Shown in pieces: positions 45,409-53,377 of a stretch of DNA of 64,000 bases. Where the stretch lies: contig NZ_FCNW02000022.1 of the NCBI RefSeq assembly GCF_001544475.1, positions 1-64,000 of the forward strand. Direction: 5' to 3'. A program made the position numbers and the translations under genes. Numbering within the stretch: position 1 is the stretch's first letter; every line of letters starts with the position of its first letter. The DNA comes from Caballeronia humi. GTDB lineage: Bacteria; Pseudomonadota; Gammaproteobacteria; Burkholderiales; Burkholderiaceae. The notes under the pieces were generated by a model. The model did not search any database and was not told the origin of the DNA. It worked only from the letters and a program-made list of their open reading frames with translations.

Positions 45409-45473
45409 CGCGCATGCCGGTGATCATCGACTGCGCTTTCGCGCGAGCTTTTTCCTGCCAGGCCGTCTAGACC

Positions 45474-47414
45474 ATGCAGCCTTTGCACCTGCTTCTTGTC
45501 GAAGACAACACGCTCGATGCGGAGCTGACGCTCGCCCAGCTTGAACGCGCCGACTACGCGGTCGATGCGCAGGTTGTCTACGACGAAGCCGAATTCGTGG
45601 CGCAACTGGAATCCAAGACGTTCGACGTGATCCTCGCCGACTTCGTCATGCCGACCTTTTCCGGCATCGAAGCGCTGACGATCGCGATCGAACGCGCGCC
45701 CGATACGCCGTTCATCTTCGTGTCGGGGCTGCTCGGCGAAGAGCACGCGGTCGAGATGCTCAAGCGCGGCGCGACCGATTACGTGTTGAAGCAACGCTTG
45801 CAGCGGTTGCCGGCCGTCGTGCGGCGTGCTCTGCGCGAAAGCGCGGAGCGTCAGCAGCGCATCGCGGTTGAACGCGTGCTGCGCGAAACGGAGACGCACT
45901 TTCGGCTGCTCGTCGACGCGCTGAAGGACTACGCCGTCATCACACTCGATCAGGAAGGCTGCATCCGCACGTGGAACGCGGCGTCGGAGCGGATTCTGGG
46001 TTATCCGGCACAGGACGTCGTCGGCCGCTCGGCGAGTGTGTTCCTGAGCCCGGAAGATCGCGACGGCGGCGTCTTCGAAGAGGAACTCGCCACCGCGCGC
46101 CGCGAGGGCAGCGCGAGCGACGACCGCTGGCTCTGGCGTAAGGACGGCCATTCGTTCTTCGCTTCGGGCGTGACAACGGCGATCCGCACCGAGCATCTCG
46201 AACTGATCGGTTATTCGAAGATCATCCGCGACGCGACCGACGCCCACATGGCCGCCGACGCGCTGCGGCTCGCGAAGGAGCAGGCTGAGACCGCGAACCG
46301 CGCGAAGGACCATTTTCTCGCGGTGCTGTCGCACGAACTGCGCACGCCGCTCACGCCGATCCTCGCCGCCGTGCGGCTGCTCGAAATGAAGCGCCAGTTG
46401 CCGGAAGACGCGCATCCGACGCTTGATTTGATCCGCCGCAACGTCGAGCTGGAGGCCCGTCTGATCGACGATCTGCTCGATTTGACGAGCATCGCGCGCG
46501 GCAAGCTGAGTCTCAATTTCACGAACGTCGCGCTCGATACGCTGATGACGAGCGCGCTCGACATGTCCATCTCCGACCTGCGAGTGAAGGGGCTTGCGCT
46601 CGAGACGCGCTTCGAGGCGGCGGCGTCGCTCGTGCTCGGCGATGCCGCGCGCCTGCAGCAGATCGTCTGGAACCTGATGAAGAACGCGGTCAAGTTCACG
46701 CCGGCCGACGGACGAATCGAAGTGCGGACGTGGAACCCTGATGCATCGACGATTGCAGTGGCTGTCGAGGACAGCGGCATCGGCATCAGTGCGGAGGCGT
46801 TGCCGCGCATCTTCTCGGCGTTCGAACAAGCCGACGATTCGATCACGCGCGCGTTCGGCGGCCTGGGCCTCGGCCTCGCGATCGCCAGCACGCTCGCGCA
46901 GAAGCACGGTGGCACGCTGACGGCGCAAAGCGAAGGGCGCGACAAGGGCGCGCGCTTCACGCTGACACTGCCGCTCGCGAAAGCGGAACCCGAGTACGAA
47001 AGCTCGCCGCACGCCACCACGCAGACGGACGATATCGTGCGGTCGCTGAACGTGCTGCTCGTCGAGGACAACGAGTACACGTCGTCGGCGATGGCGGAGG
47101 TGCTCGAAGTGCTCGGCCACAAGGTGTCGGTCGCGACGACCGTCGCCGAGGCGCTTGCGTTCGCGAAGAACGATCCGTTCGACCTGCTCGTCAGCGACAT
47201 CGGCTTGCCCGACGGCAGCGGGCTCGATATCGCGCGCGCGTGGCAAGGATTGCAGCCGGGGCGGCCGTCGGTTGCGATCACCGGCTACGGCATGGACGAG
47301 GACATCCGGCGCTGCCGAGAAGCCGGCTTTGACGATCACCTGACGAAGCCCGTCAACTTCGCGCGCCTCGAAGCGCTGATCTATACGCTCGCAAAAAAGC
47401 CCGCCGACGAGTGA
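45474..47414 (+). CDS. Hybrid sensor histidine kinase, REC-PAS-HisKA-HATPase-REC
   Basis: The 646-residue soluble kinase has an N-terminal receiver (Asp56 in VILADFVMP), a PAS domain (about 145-265, YAVITLDQEGCIRTWNAASERILGY), HisKA with His287 (AVLSHELRTPLTPI), HATPase_c with GLGLGLAI, and a C-terminal receiver with Asp575 (LLVSDIGLPDGSG). There is no membrane helix. The receiver at its N-terminus can accept phosphate from the phytochrome pathway, linking light input to the PAS signal. It follows the Rcp1-type gene by 65 bp in the same direction and has no separate promoter that I can see. Confidence 0.92.
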   Translation: MQPLHLLLVEDNTLDAELTLAQLERADYAVDAQVVYDEAEFVAQLESKTFDVILADFVMPTFSGIEALTIAIERAPDTPFIFVSGLLGEEHAVEMLKRGATDYVLKQRLQRLPAVVRRALRESAERQQRIAVERVLRETETHFRLLVDALKDYAVITLDQEGCIRTWNAASERILGYPAQDVVGRSASVFLSPEDRDGGVFEEELATARREGSASDDRWLWRKDGHSFFASGVTTAIRTEHLELIGYSKIIRDATDAHMAADALRLAKEQAETANRAKDHFLAVLSHELRTPLTPILAAVRLLEMKRQLPEDAHPTLDLIRRNVELEARLIDDLLDLTSIARGKLSLNFTNVALDTLMTSALDMSISDLRVKGLALETRFEAAASLVLGDAARLQQIVWNLMKNAVKFTPADGRIEVRTWNPDASTIAVAVEDSGIGISAEALPRIFSAFEQADDSITRAFGGLGLGLAIASTLAQKHGGTLTAQSEGRDKGARFTLTLPLAKAEPEYESSPHATTQTDDIVRSLNVLLVEDNEYTSSAMAEVLEVLGHKVSVATTVAEALAFAKNDPFDLLVSDIGLPDGSGLDIARAWQGLQPGRPSVAITGYGMDEDIRRCREAGFDDHLTKPVNFARLEALIYTLAKKPADE

Positions 47415-47562
47415 TCCGGCCCCGTCTCGTGGAATTTTGTGCGGGAGGCGTCGCGGGGTTGTCGATTTTGCGGAGAATGGAACGTCGTAGTGTTGGAGCG
47501 CCTGGCAACGCACTGGGGCGCATCCCGACTATTTCCGACCTTTCTCTACAGGAGTTGCCGTC

Positions 47563-48030
47563 ATGTCCACACCCGCCGTCAAGCCGATCCCCGCAGACAT
47601 GCACACGCTGACCCCGCACCTCGTGTGCGCGGGGGCGGCCGAGGCCATCGCGTTCTATGTCAAGGCGTTCAATGCCGTCGAACTGGTCCGGTTGCCCGCG
47701 CCTAACGGCAAGCTGATGCACGCGTCGGTCAAGATCGGCGATTCGACGCTGATGCTCGTCGATGAAATGCCGGATTGCGGCGCGCTCGGGCCGAAGTCGC
47801 TGAAGGGGTCGCCGGTGACGATCCACATGTACGTCGAGGACGTCGATGCCGCCGTCGCGCAGGCCGTCGCCGCCGGGGCGACAGTGACGATGTCCGTCGC
47901 CGACATGTTCTGGGGCGACCGCTACGGGCAGGTCGAGGACCCGTTCGGACATCGCTGGTCGGTCGCGACGCACAAGCGCGACGTGACGCCCGCCGAGATG
48001 CAGGAAGCGATGTCGAAGATGTTTCAGTAA
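47563..48030 (+). CDS. VOC family protein (PhnB/glyoxalase type)
   Basis: This 155-residue vicinal-oxygen-chelate protein has two beta-alpha-beta-beta modules: PHLVCAGAAEAIAFYVKAFNAVELVRLP, then VTIHMYVEDVDAAVAQAVAAGA and DRYGQVEDPFGHRWSVATH. That pattern fits the PhnB-like group, whose members include bleomycin-resistance-type and demethylase-like proteins; metal residues (His, Glu) are present at the usual places. Its substrate is unknown. AGGAG precedes the ATG, and the next VOC gene is 31 bp away. Confidence 0.85.
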   Translation: MSTPAVKPIPADMHTLTPHLVCAGAAEAIAFYVKAFNAVELVRLPAPNGKLMHASVKIGDSTLMLVDEMPDCGALGPKSLKGSPVTIHMYVEDVDAAVAQAVAAGATVTMSVADMFWGDRYGQVEDPFGHRWSVATHKRDVTPAEMQEAMSKMFQ

Positions 48031-48061
48031 GCTGCCGACGCATATCCGTTGAGGAACTGCC

Positions 48062-48535
48062 ATGCAAAAGATCGCCAACTGCCTCTGGTTCGACGGGCGC
48101 GCCGAAGAGGCCGCGCAGTTCTACACCGGCGTGTTTCGCCATTCACGCATCGGCGATGTGATGCGTTATGGCGAAGCGGGGCCGAGGGAGAAGGGGAGCG
48201 TGCTGTCCGTATCGTTCGAGCTGGACGGCGTGGAATTCATGGCGCTCAACGGCGGGCCGGCGTTCACTTTTTCGCCGGCTATTTCGTTTTTTGTGAAATG
48301 CGAGACGCAGGATGAAGTCGATGGGTACTGGGAGAAGCTCGTCGAGGGCGGCCAGCCGCAGCAGTGCGGATGGGTGACGGACCGCTTCGGCGTGTCGTGG
48401 CAGATCGTGCCGGTGTCGCTCGGGAAGATGCTGCAGGACGAAGACCCGGCGAAATCGACACGGGTCATGCAGGCGATGCTGAAGATGGTGAAGCTTGATA
48501 TTGCGGGGCTGGAGAGCGCTTATCGGGGGGAGTAA
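48062..48535 (+). CDS. VOC family protein, 3-demethylubiquinone methyltransferase-like
   Basis: The 157-residue product belongs to the 3-demethylubiquinone-9 methyltransferase-like branch of the VOC superfamily, a misleading historical name as these proteins lack a methyltransferase fold. Motifs are ANCLWFDGRAEEAAQFYTGVF, EFMALNGGPAFTFSPAISFFV and DRFGVSWQIVPVSLGKML. It is paired with the preceding VOC gene, which suggests a small functional unit or a duplication, though the two are only distantly alike. Its role is unknown. Confidence 0.85.
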   Translation: MQKIANCLWFDGRAEEAAQFYTGVFRHSRIGDVMRYGEAGPREKGSVLSVSFELDGVEFMALNGGPAFTFSPAISFFVKCETQDEVDGYWEKLVEGGQPQQCGWVTDRFGVSWQIVPVSLGKMLQDEDPAKSTRVMQAMLKMVKLDIAGLESAYRGE

Positions 48536-48565
48536 AGGGCTGTGGGCCGACGTGGTCTTGCCCGC

Positions 48566-48748
48566 TTACCACGTGAGTTCGGCGTCGTTGTCATTGGGAC
48601 ATTCGTCCAAAAAGAGCGTGTCATCGCCTTCGCGCGCGATGGCTTCGCTGGCTCCGGCCCAGCCTTCGCGGGGGTTTTTCGTCGGGCGGCGCCATTCGGG
48701 CGCATTGTTTTCGCTGCGCATTTTCTCTTCGTTCCCAGTCGTTTTCAT
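48566..48748 (-). CDS. Small protein like the toxin-binding tail of MazE-type antitoxins
   Basis: This 60-residue frame contains NPREGWAGASEAIAREGDDTLFLDECP and ends NDNDAELTW. The P-R-x-G-W-x-x-A...G-D-D-x-L pattern with an acidic Trp-terminated end resembles the C-terminal tail of AbrB/MazE/PemI antitoxins, the part that wraps the toxin. The AbrB DNA-binding domain is absent and no toxin gene is adjacent. An internal ATG at 48721 preceded by GAAGAG may be the true start (51 residues). It may be a real small gene or a remnant; I rate coding as likely from codon use. Confidence 0.5.
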   Translation of the reverse strand: MKTTGNEEKMRSENNAPEWRRPTKNPREGWAGASEAIAREGDDTLFLDECPNDNDAELTW

Positions 48749-48814
48749 CTTTTCATCGTCGATGTTTCAGCTCGTAGTGTGAGCGACATTCGACATACTT
48801 TTGCCGTTCCTGTT

Positions 48815-49615
48815 CTATTTCGCCCGCTCCACCAGCTTCCCCGCCAAAAACCGATGCTCTGGCGAAAACAGCCGCCGATAAGTCATCACCACCGCCCCGA
48901 CCGTCCCCAGCGCCGACGCCGCCGCGATCAGAAACATGATCACGATCTGATACCTCACCGCCTGCAACGGCGATTGCCCCGCGAGCACTTGCCCCGTCAT
49001 CATCCCCGGCAAGCTGACGAGCCCGACGACCGCCATTTGGTTGAGCGTCGGAATCATGCCTGCGCGCACGGCCTGCCGAGCGGGCCCCTGCGCCGCCTCC
49101 CAGCGCGTCGCGCCGAGCGCCAGTGACATTTCCACCGCGCCGCGTCCGGCCGTCAGTTCCTCCGTCATCCGCTCGATCCCGAGCGACACGCCCGTCAGCG
49201 TATTGCCGAGAATCATGCCGAGGATCGGAATCGCGTATTGCGGCTCGTACCACGGGTGGATGCGAATCACGACGAAGAGCCCAAACGCCCCGACGATCCA
49301 CGCGCTCGCCCAGATCGACGCGATGCTGTCCACGCGCTGCCCCGCGTACGTTCGTCGTCCGCGATTCGACGCCGAAAATCCCGCGATCAGCGTCATTACG
49401 ACCATCAGCGGCAGCACGACATACCAGCGGTCGAATTCGAAGACCCAGCCGAGCACATAGCCGATCAGCAGCAACTGCACGACTGTGCGCACCGCCGCCC
49501 ACGCGAGCTTGCGTTCCAGATCGAGCTTGAGCGCCACAGACAGCGCCCCATTGACGACGATCAGCGCCGCCGCGAATCCGATATCGACGAGGCTCAGATT
49601 CTGATAACCGTTCAT
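48815..49615 (-). CDS. fetB: Iron/metal export ABC permease FetB
   Basis: This 266-residue inner-membrane protein is an UPF0014/FetB permease, which with FetA exports iron in E. coli and raises tolerance to oxidative stress. It has about six hydrophobic segments and the family motifs LIVVNGALSVALKLDLERKL and NTLTGVSLGIERM, plus LVSLPGMMTGQVLAGQSP near the C-terminus. I chose ATG 49615; the longer frame is antisense read-through. It overlaps the fetA stop by 4 bases (ATGA). Confidence 0.88.
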   Translation of the reverse strand: MNGYQNLSLVDIGFAAALIVVNGALSVALKLDLERKLAWAAVRTVVQLLLIGYVLGWVFEFDRWYVVLPLMVVMTLIAGFSASNRGRRTYAGQRVDSIASIWASAWIVGAFGLFVVIRIHPWYEPQYAIPILGMILGNTLTGVSLGIERMTEELTAGRGAVEMSLALGATRWEAAQGPARQAVRAGMIPTLNQMAVVGLVSLPGMMTGQVLAGQSPLQAVRYQIVIMFLIAAASALGTVGAVVMTYRRLFSPEHRFLAGKLVERAK

Positions 49616-50325
49616 GGCGTGCCCTCGGTCAGTTTTCCGGCGACCATTGCGAGTTGCCGCGCGCCTACGCGCCGCGCCTGCTCGGGATCGTGCGAGACCC
49701 AGATGCTCGCGCGCCCCGCGTGCTCGGCGAACCATGCGTCGACGAGCGCCTCGATTTCGCGCGCCGACGCGGGATCGAGCGAGGCGGTCGGCTCGTCGAG
49801 CAGCAGCACGTCGGGTGCGAGCTGCAATACGCGGATCAGCGCGGCGATCTGCGCCTCGCCGCCCGACAGATCGCTCGCGCGCTTGTCGAGGAAATCTTCT
49901 CCACGGCTCGCCGCCGACGCGAGCCGCGCCACCGCCGCGCGATCGAAATGCACATCGCGATAGATCTTGAGCCCGAACGGATAGCGCAGATTGTCCTCGA
50001 CCGAGCCGTCGAGCATCGCGGGTCGTTGCGCGATATACGCGACGCGTCGCCGGTAAGCCGGCACGCCTGCCCGCGCGATCGGGTTGCCACGCCAGAGAAT
50101 TCGGCCGGCATCGACGGGATCGAGCAGCGCCAGCGCGCGCAGGAAAACGCTCTTTCCCGACCCGGACGGACCGGTGATGACGGCACGGTCGCCTTCGTGC
50201 AGCGTGAAATCGGTTGCGAAAAGCAGGGTCGTGTGGCGCGCCGGGTCGCGGCGCTCGATGCCGGAGGCGGCGACCAGCGCGCCGCGTGTCGAGGACGATG
50301 CGAAAGAGTCGGGCATCGGAATCAT
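49612..50325 (-). CDS. fetA: Iron/metal export ABC ATPase FetA
   Basis: The 237-residue ATPase has Walker A TGPSGSGKSV, the Q-loop VAYIAQRPAML, signature LSGGEAQ, Walker B VLLLDEPTASLD and the H-loop VSHDPEQ. Its small size and LDPVDAGRILWRG segment match FetA (YbbL). ATG 50325 (MIPMPDS) or ATG 50316 are both plausible; longer frames lack coding support. It is the first gene of the fetAB pair and is divergent from the AsmA gene across about 110 bp. Confidence 0.87.
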   Translation of the reverse strand: MIPMPDSFASSSTRGALVAASGIERRDPARHTTLLFATDFTLHEGDRAVITGPSGSGKSVFLRALALLDPVDAGRILWRGNPIARAGVPAYRRRVAYIAQRPAMLDGSVEDNLRYPFGLKIYRDVHFDRAAVARLASAASRGEDFLDKRASDLSGGEAQIAALIRVLQLAPDVLLLDEPTASLDPASAREIEALVDAWFAEHAGRASIWVSHDPEQARRVGARQLAMVAGKLTEGTP

Positions 50326-50438
50326 GGATCGGGTGAGGTGAGGGATCTTACGTCGAATCGGCTGTGCAAGTACGCCACGTATTGCCGGGCACGCTACGTG
50401 CTGCGCGTAGCCCAATGAGAAATAACGTCGGAGCTGTC

Positions 50439-52802
50439 ATGGTTCAAGGCAGGAAAATCGGAAAAATCGTCGCGTGGTTTTTTGGCATTTTGGCGCTGCT
50501 GGTCGCGGTGCTTGTCGTCGTTTTCCTGACTTTCGACTGGAACCGCGCGCGTCCGTGGGTCGACGACAAGGTTTCGCAAGCCATCGGCCGGCAATTTCAC
50601 ATCACCGGCGATCTGAAACTCGGCTGGCAGCGGCCAGTCACCGAGACCGGCTGGAAACGCTGGGTGCCATGGCCACGCTTTACCGCGCAGAAAATCACCG
50701 TGGCGAATCCCGAGTGGGCGAAGCAACCCTACTTCGCGACGCTCGACGAGATCAATTTTCAGGTAGCGCTCTTGCCGCTGCTCGCCCACGACATCGTGAT
50801 TCCGAGCATCAACCTGGTCAATCCCGCGGTCGATCTGGAGCGCCTGAAGGATAACCGCAACAACTGGACGTTCAAGTTCAAGCAATCGACCGAGCCGTCG
50901 ACGTGGAATCTGCGGCTGCACGACATCGCGTTCGCCAAAGGCAATATCGCCTATGCCGATGAAGTCACGAAAGCCGATATGCAGGCTGTCGTCGATACGC
51001 TCGGGCAGGCCGTGCCGATCGGCGAGGTCATGAAGCAGCAGGAGGAGGCGTCGCGGAAATCGTCGGCGGAAATGGTGGGCAAGAGCGGTGCCCAAAAGCT
51101 CGACAAACAGGCGACCGCTGCGGCGGCATCGGAGGCATCGGCGGCATCGGCTGCGTCCGCCGCTGCGGCCGCGAGCGGCGAGAAAGCGAATCCGGCGAGC
51201 ACGTCGGCGGCCAACAGCATCACGACCAAGGAAGGGCCGAAGCCGCCGGTGCCGCCGTACGGCATCGGCTGGACGTTGAAGGGCACGTATAACAAGACGG
51301 CCGTGTCGGGCGAGGGCAAGGTCGGCGGCGTGCTGGCCGTGCAGGACGCAGCGCGCCCGTTCCCCGTGCAGGCGGATGTGCGGATCGGCGATACGCATAT
51401 CGCGCTCGTCGGGACCGTGACCGATCCGGCGCATCTCGCCGCGCTCGATCTGCGGCTGTGGCTGCAGGGCGTCAGCATGGCGCATCTCTATCCGATCACC
51501 GGCGTGACGCTGCCCGAGACGCCGCCATATGCGACCGAAGGGCGGCTCGTCGGTCAGTTCCGGAAAGAGGGCAGCGTCTTCAAGTACGAGAATTTCACCG
51601 GGCGCGTGGGCGGTAGCGACATCAACGGCTCGCTGGTGTACGCGGGCCGGAAGCCGCGGCCGTTGCTCTCGGGCGAACTGGTGTCGCGACTGCTGCAATT
51701 CTCCGATCTCGCGCCGATCATCGGTGCCGACTCCAACGCGAGCAAGGCGAAGCGCGGCGAGGAAAAGAAACAGCCGTCGAGCAAAGCGCTGCCGACGGAA
51801 GAATTCAAGACCGACCGCTGGAAGGCGATCGATACCGATGTGAAGTTCACCGGCCGCCGCATCATCAAGGACCCGGACCTGCCGATCACCGATCTTTATA
51901 CGCACGTGATCATGAAGGACGGCGTGCTGTCGCTGGAGCCGCTGAAATTTGGCGTGGCGGGCGGGTCGCTTGCGTCGAATATCCACCTCGACGGCAGCGC
52001 GATGCCGCTCAAGGGCCGCATCTCGACGCAGGCGCGTCACCTGAAGTTGAAGCAGCTCTTTCCGAACGTGAAGACGATGCAGTCGGCGCTCGGCGAAGTG
52101 AACGGCGACGCGGCGCTTTCGGCGACGGGCAATTCGCCGGCGGCGCTTGCGGCGACATCGAATGGGGAAGTGAAGGCGTTGATCACCGATGGCACCGTGA
52201 GCCGCTTGTACATGGAAGCGGCCGGGCTGAACGTGGCGAACGTGGTCTACGAAAAACTGTGGGGCAAGCGCGACGTGAAGATCAACTGCGCGGCGGCGGA
52301 CTTCGTGGTGACCGATGGCGTGCTGGACTCGCGCGTGTTCGCCCTCGATACCGACGACGCCGTGATCAACGTCGATGGCACCATCGACCTGAAGACCGAA
52401 GCGATGGATCTCGGTATTCATCCGCATACGAAGGGCTTGCGGATTTTTTCGCTGCGCTCGCCGCTGTATGTGAAGGGGACGTTCAAGGACCCGCATGTGG
52501 GGGTGAGTGCGGGTGCGCTCGCGGTGCGCGGCGCGGCGGCGGTCGGGCTCGGGCTGATCAACCCGTTCGCCGCGCTGATTCCGCTGATCGCGCCGAGTAA
52601 CAACAAACCGCTTCCGTGTCAGCAGATGCTTGCGGATATTCGTACCGCGCCGAATGCGCCGCCCGCAGGGCAGCAGCAGAAGGCGAAGGCGGCGCCTTCT
52701 TATATGCCGGCGGATCAGGGTGGGGCTTCGGCGCCCAAGGCTGCGGCGCCGAAGGCTTTGTCGCCGACGCCTGCTAGCGCGGCGCAGTATAAGGGGAGTT
52801 GA
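50439..52802 (+). CDS. AsmA family protein
   Basis: The 787-residue protein is an AsmA-family bridge-like protein, thought to move phospholipids between inner and outer membranes. It has one N-terminal membrane helix (IVAWFFGILALLVAVLVVVFL), an AsmA N-terminal domain (DWNRARPWVDDKVSQAIGRQF, NLKLGW-like GDLKLGWQ) and a C-terminal AsmA_2 region (MKDGVLSLEPLKFGVAGG, YVKGTFKDPHVGV). A low-complexity Ala/Ser stretch (about residues 227-245) and an Ala/Pro-rich tail flank the domains. GGAG lies five bases before the ATG at 50439, which I prefer to upstream in-frame ATGs. Confidence 0.9.
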   Translation: MVQGRKIGKIVAWFFGILALLVAVLVVVFLTFDWNRARPWVDDKVSQAIGRQFHITGDLKLGWQRPVTETGWKRWVPWPRFTAQKITVANPEWAKQPYFATLDEINFQVALLPLLAHDIVIPSINLVNPAVDLERLKDNRNNWTFKFKQSTEPSTWNLRLHDIAFAKGNIAYADEVTKADMQAVVDTLGQAVPIGEVMKQQEEASRKSSAEMVGKSGAQKLDKQATAAAASEASAASAASAAAAASGEKANPASTSAANSITTKEGPKPPVPPYGIGWTLKGTYNKTAVSGEGKVGGVLAVQDAARPFPVQADVRIGDTHIALVGTVTDPAHLAALDLRLWLQGVSMAHLYPITGVTLPETPPYATEGRLVGQFRKEGSVFKYENFTGRVGGSDINGSLVYAGRKPRPLLSGELVSRLLQFSDLAPIIGADSNASKAKRGEEKKQPSSKALPTEEFKTDRWKAIDTDVKFTGRRIIKDPDLPITDLYTHVIMKDGVLSLEPLKFGVAGGSLASNIHLDGSAMPLKGRISTQARHLKLKQLFPNVKTMQSALGEVNGDAALSATGNSPAALAATSNGEVKALITDGTVSRLYMEAAGLNVANVVYEKLWGKRDVKINCAAADFVVTDGVLDSRVFALDTDDAVINVDGTIDLKTEAMDLGIHPHTKGLRIFSLRSPLYVKGTFKDPHVGVSAGALAVRGAAAVGLGLINPFAALIPLIAPSNNKPLPCQQMLADIRTAPNAPPAGQQQKAKAAPSYMPADQGGASAPKAAAPKALSPTPASAAQYKGS

Positions 52803-53377
52803 GGGTAGCGAGAGGGGCGCGTTGGACTCACAACGCCCAACTGATTGTAGGGCGTGGCCGACCGTACAACATGGGCGATGCGTCGTCCAATTCCGGGGCG
52901 GTGGGAACGAAATTTTTCCCACACACCGCCTGCAAGGCCTTATGTGGCGGGCCTCTGCATCATGGGGGTGTGATTCATCTACGGCTAAAGTCGCAATATC
53001 TGCGGACAACCCAGCGTCCTTTAAAGCGCGTACGCCGTTGCTCCAAACCGCGCCGCCCTCGTTTTACCGAAGTGAATCAACGGCATAGGCTACTAGCCCC
53101 AAGCTTGTCCACAGCCCTCTCAACATTCGAAGGGGATAACTTATCCCTCACTGAACGTCGATGCATCGCTTTCGAGCGTCACCAATATTGCCTTATGGAT
53201 CAGGCGCTTACGGTCGTTGTCAGAACCTTTTCAACAGACTGGTCCCCATCGGCTGGGGACAACTTTCGCGATGCTCAGAAGCGGAACGTCGCACTGATCG
53301 CAGGCCCATTCAGCCGCAGCGGCTACAACGATGTTTCCTAGTTCCGAGCGATTACACAGGATGCTCGCCTACGCGGC
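52803..53377. other. Gene-free stretch with palindromes
   Basis: This 575-bp gap separates the AsmA gene from the efflux operon and has a mixed composition with several AT-rich patches. It contains the 15-bp inverted repeat GGGATAA-C-TTATCCC (53133-53147), a GTGGGAA-N8-TTCCCAC inverted repeat (52901-52922) and one DnaA-box-like TTGTCCACA (53105-53113). An open frame crosses most of it, but its codon use is unlike the neighbours. Confidence 0.5.

Noticed and set aside
45279-47513. 744-codon minus-strand frame
   Set aside because: Antisense to the hybrid kinase, with a biased Arg/His/Asp composition and no recognisable domain.
53105-53113. DnaA-box-like TTGTCCACA as part of a replication origin
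   Set aside because: It is a single copy without other boxes, an AT-rich unwinding region, dnaA or a rep gene nearby.
52799-53341. 180-codon plus-strand frame across the gap after the AsmA gene
   Set aside because: It has no proper start, starts inside the AsmA stop, and its codon use and composition are unlike the neighbouring genes. No motif is visible.
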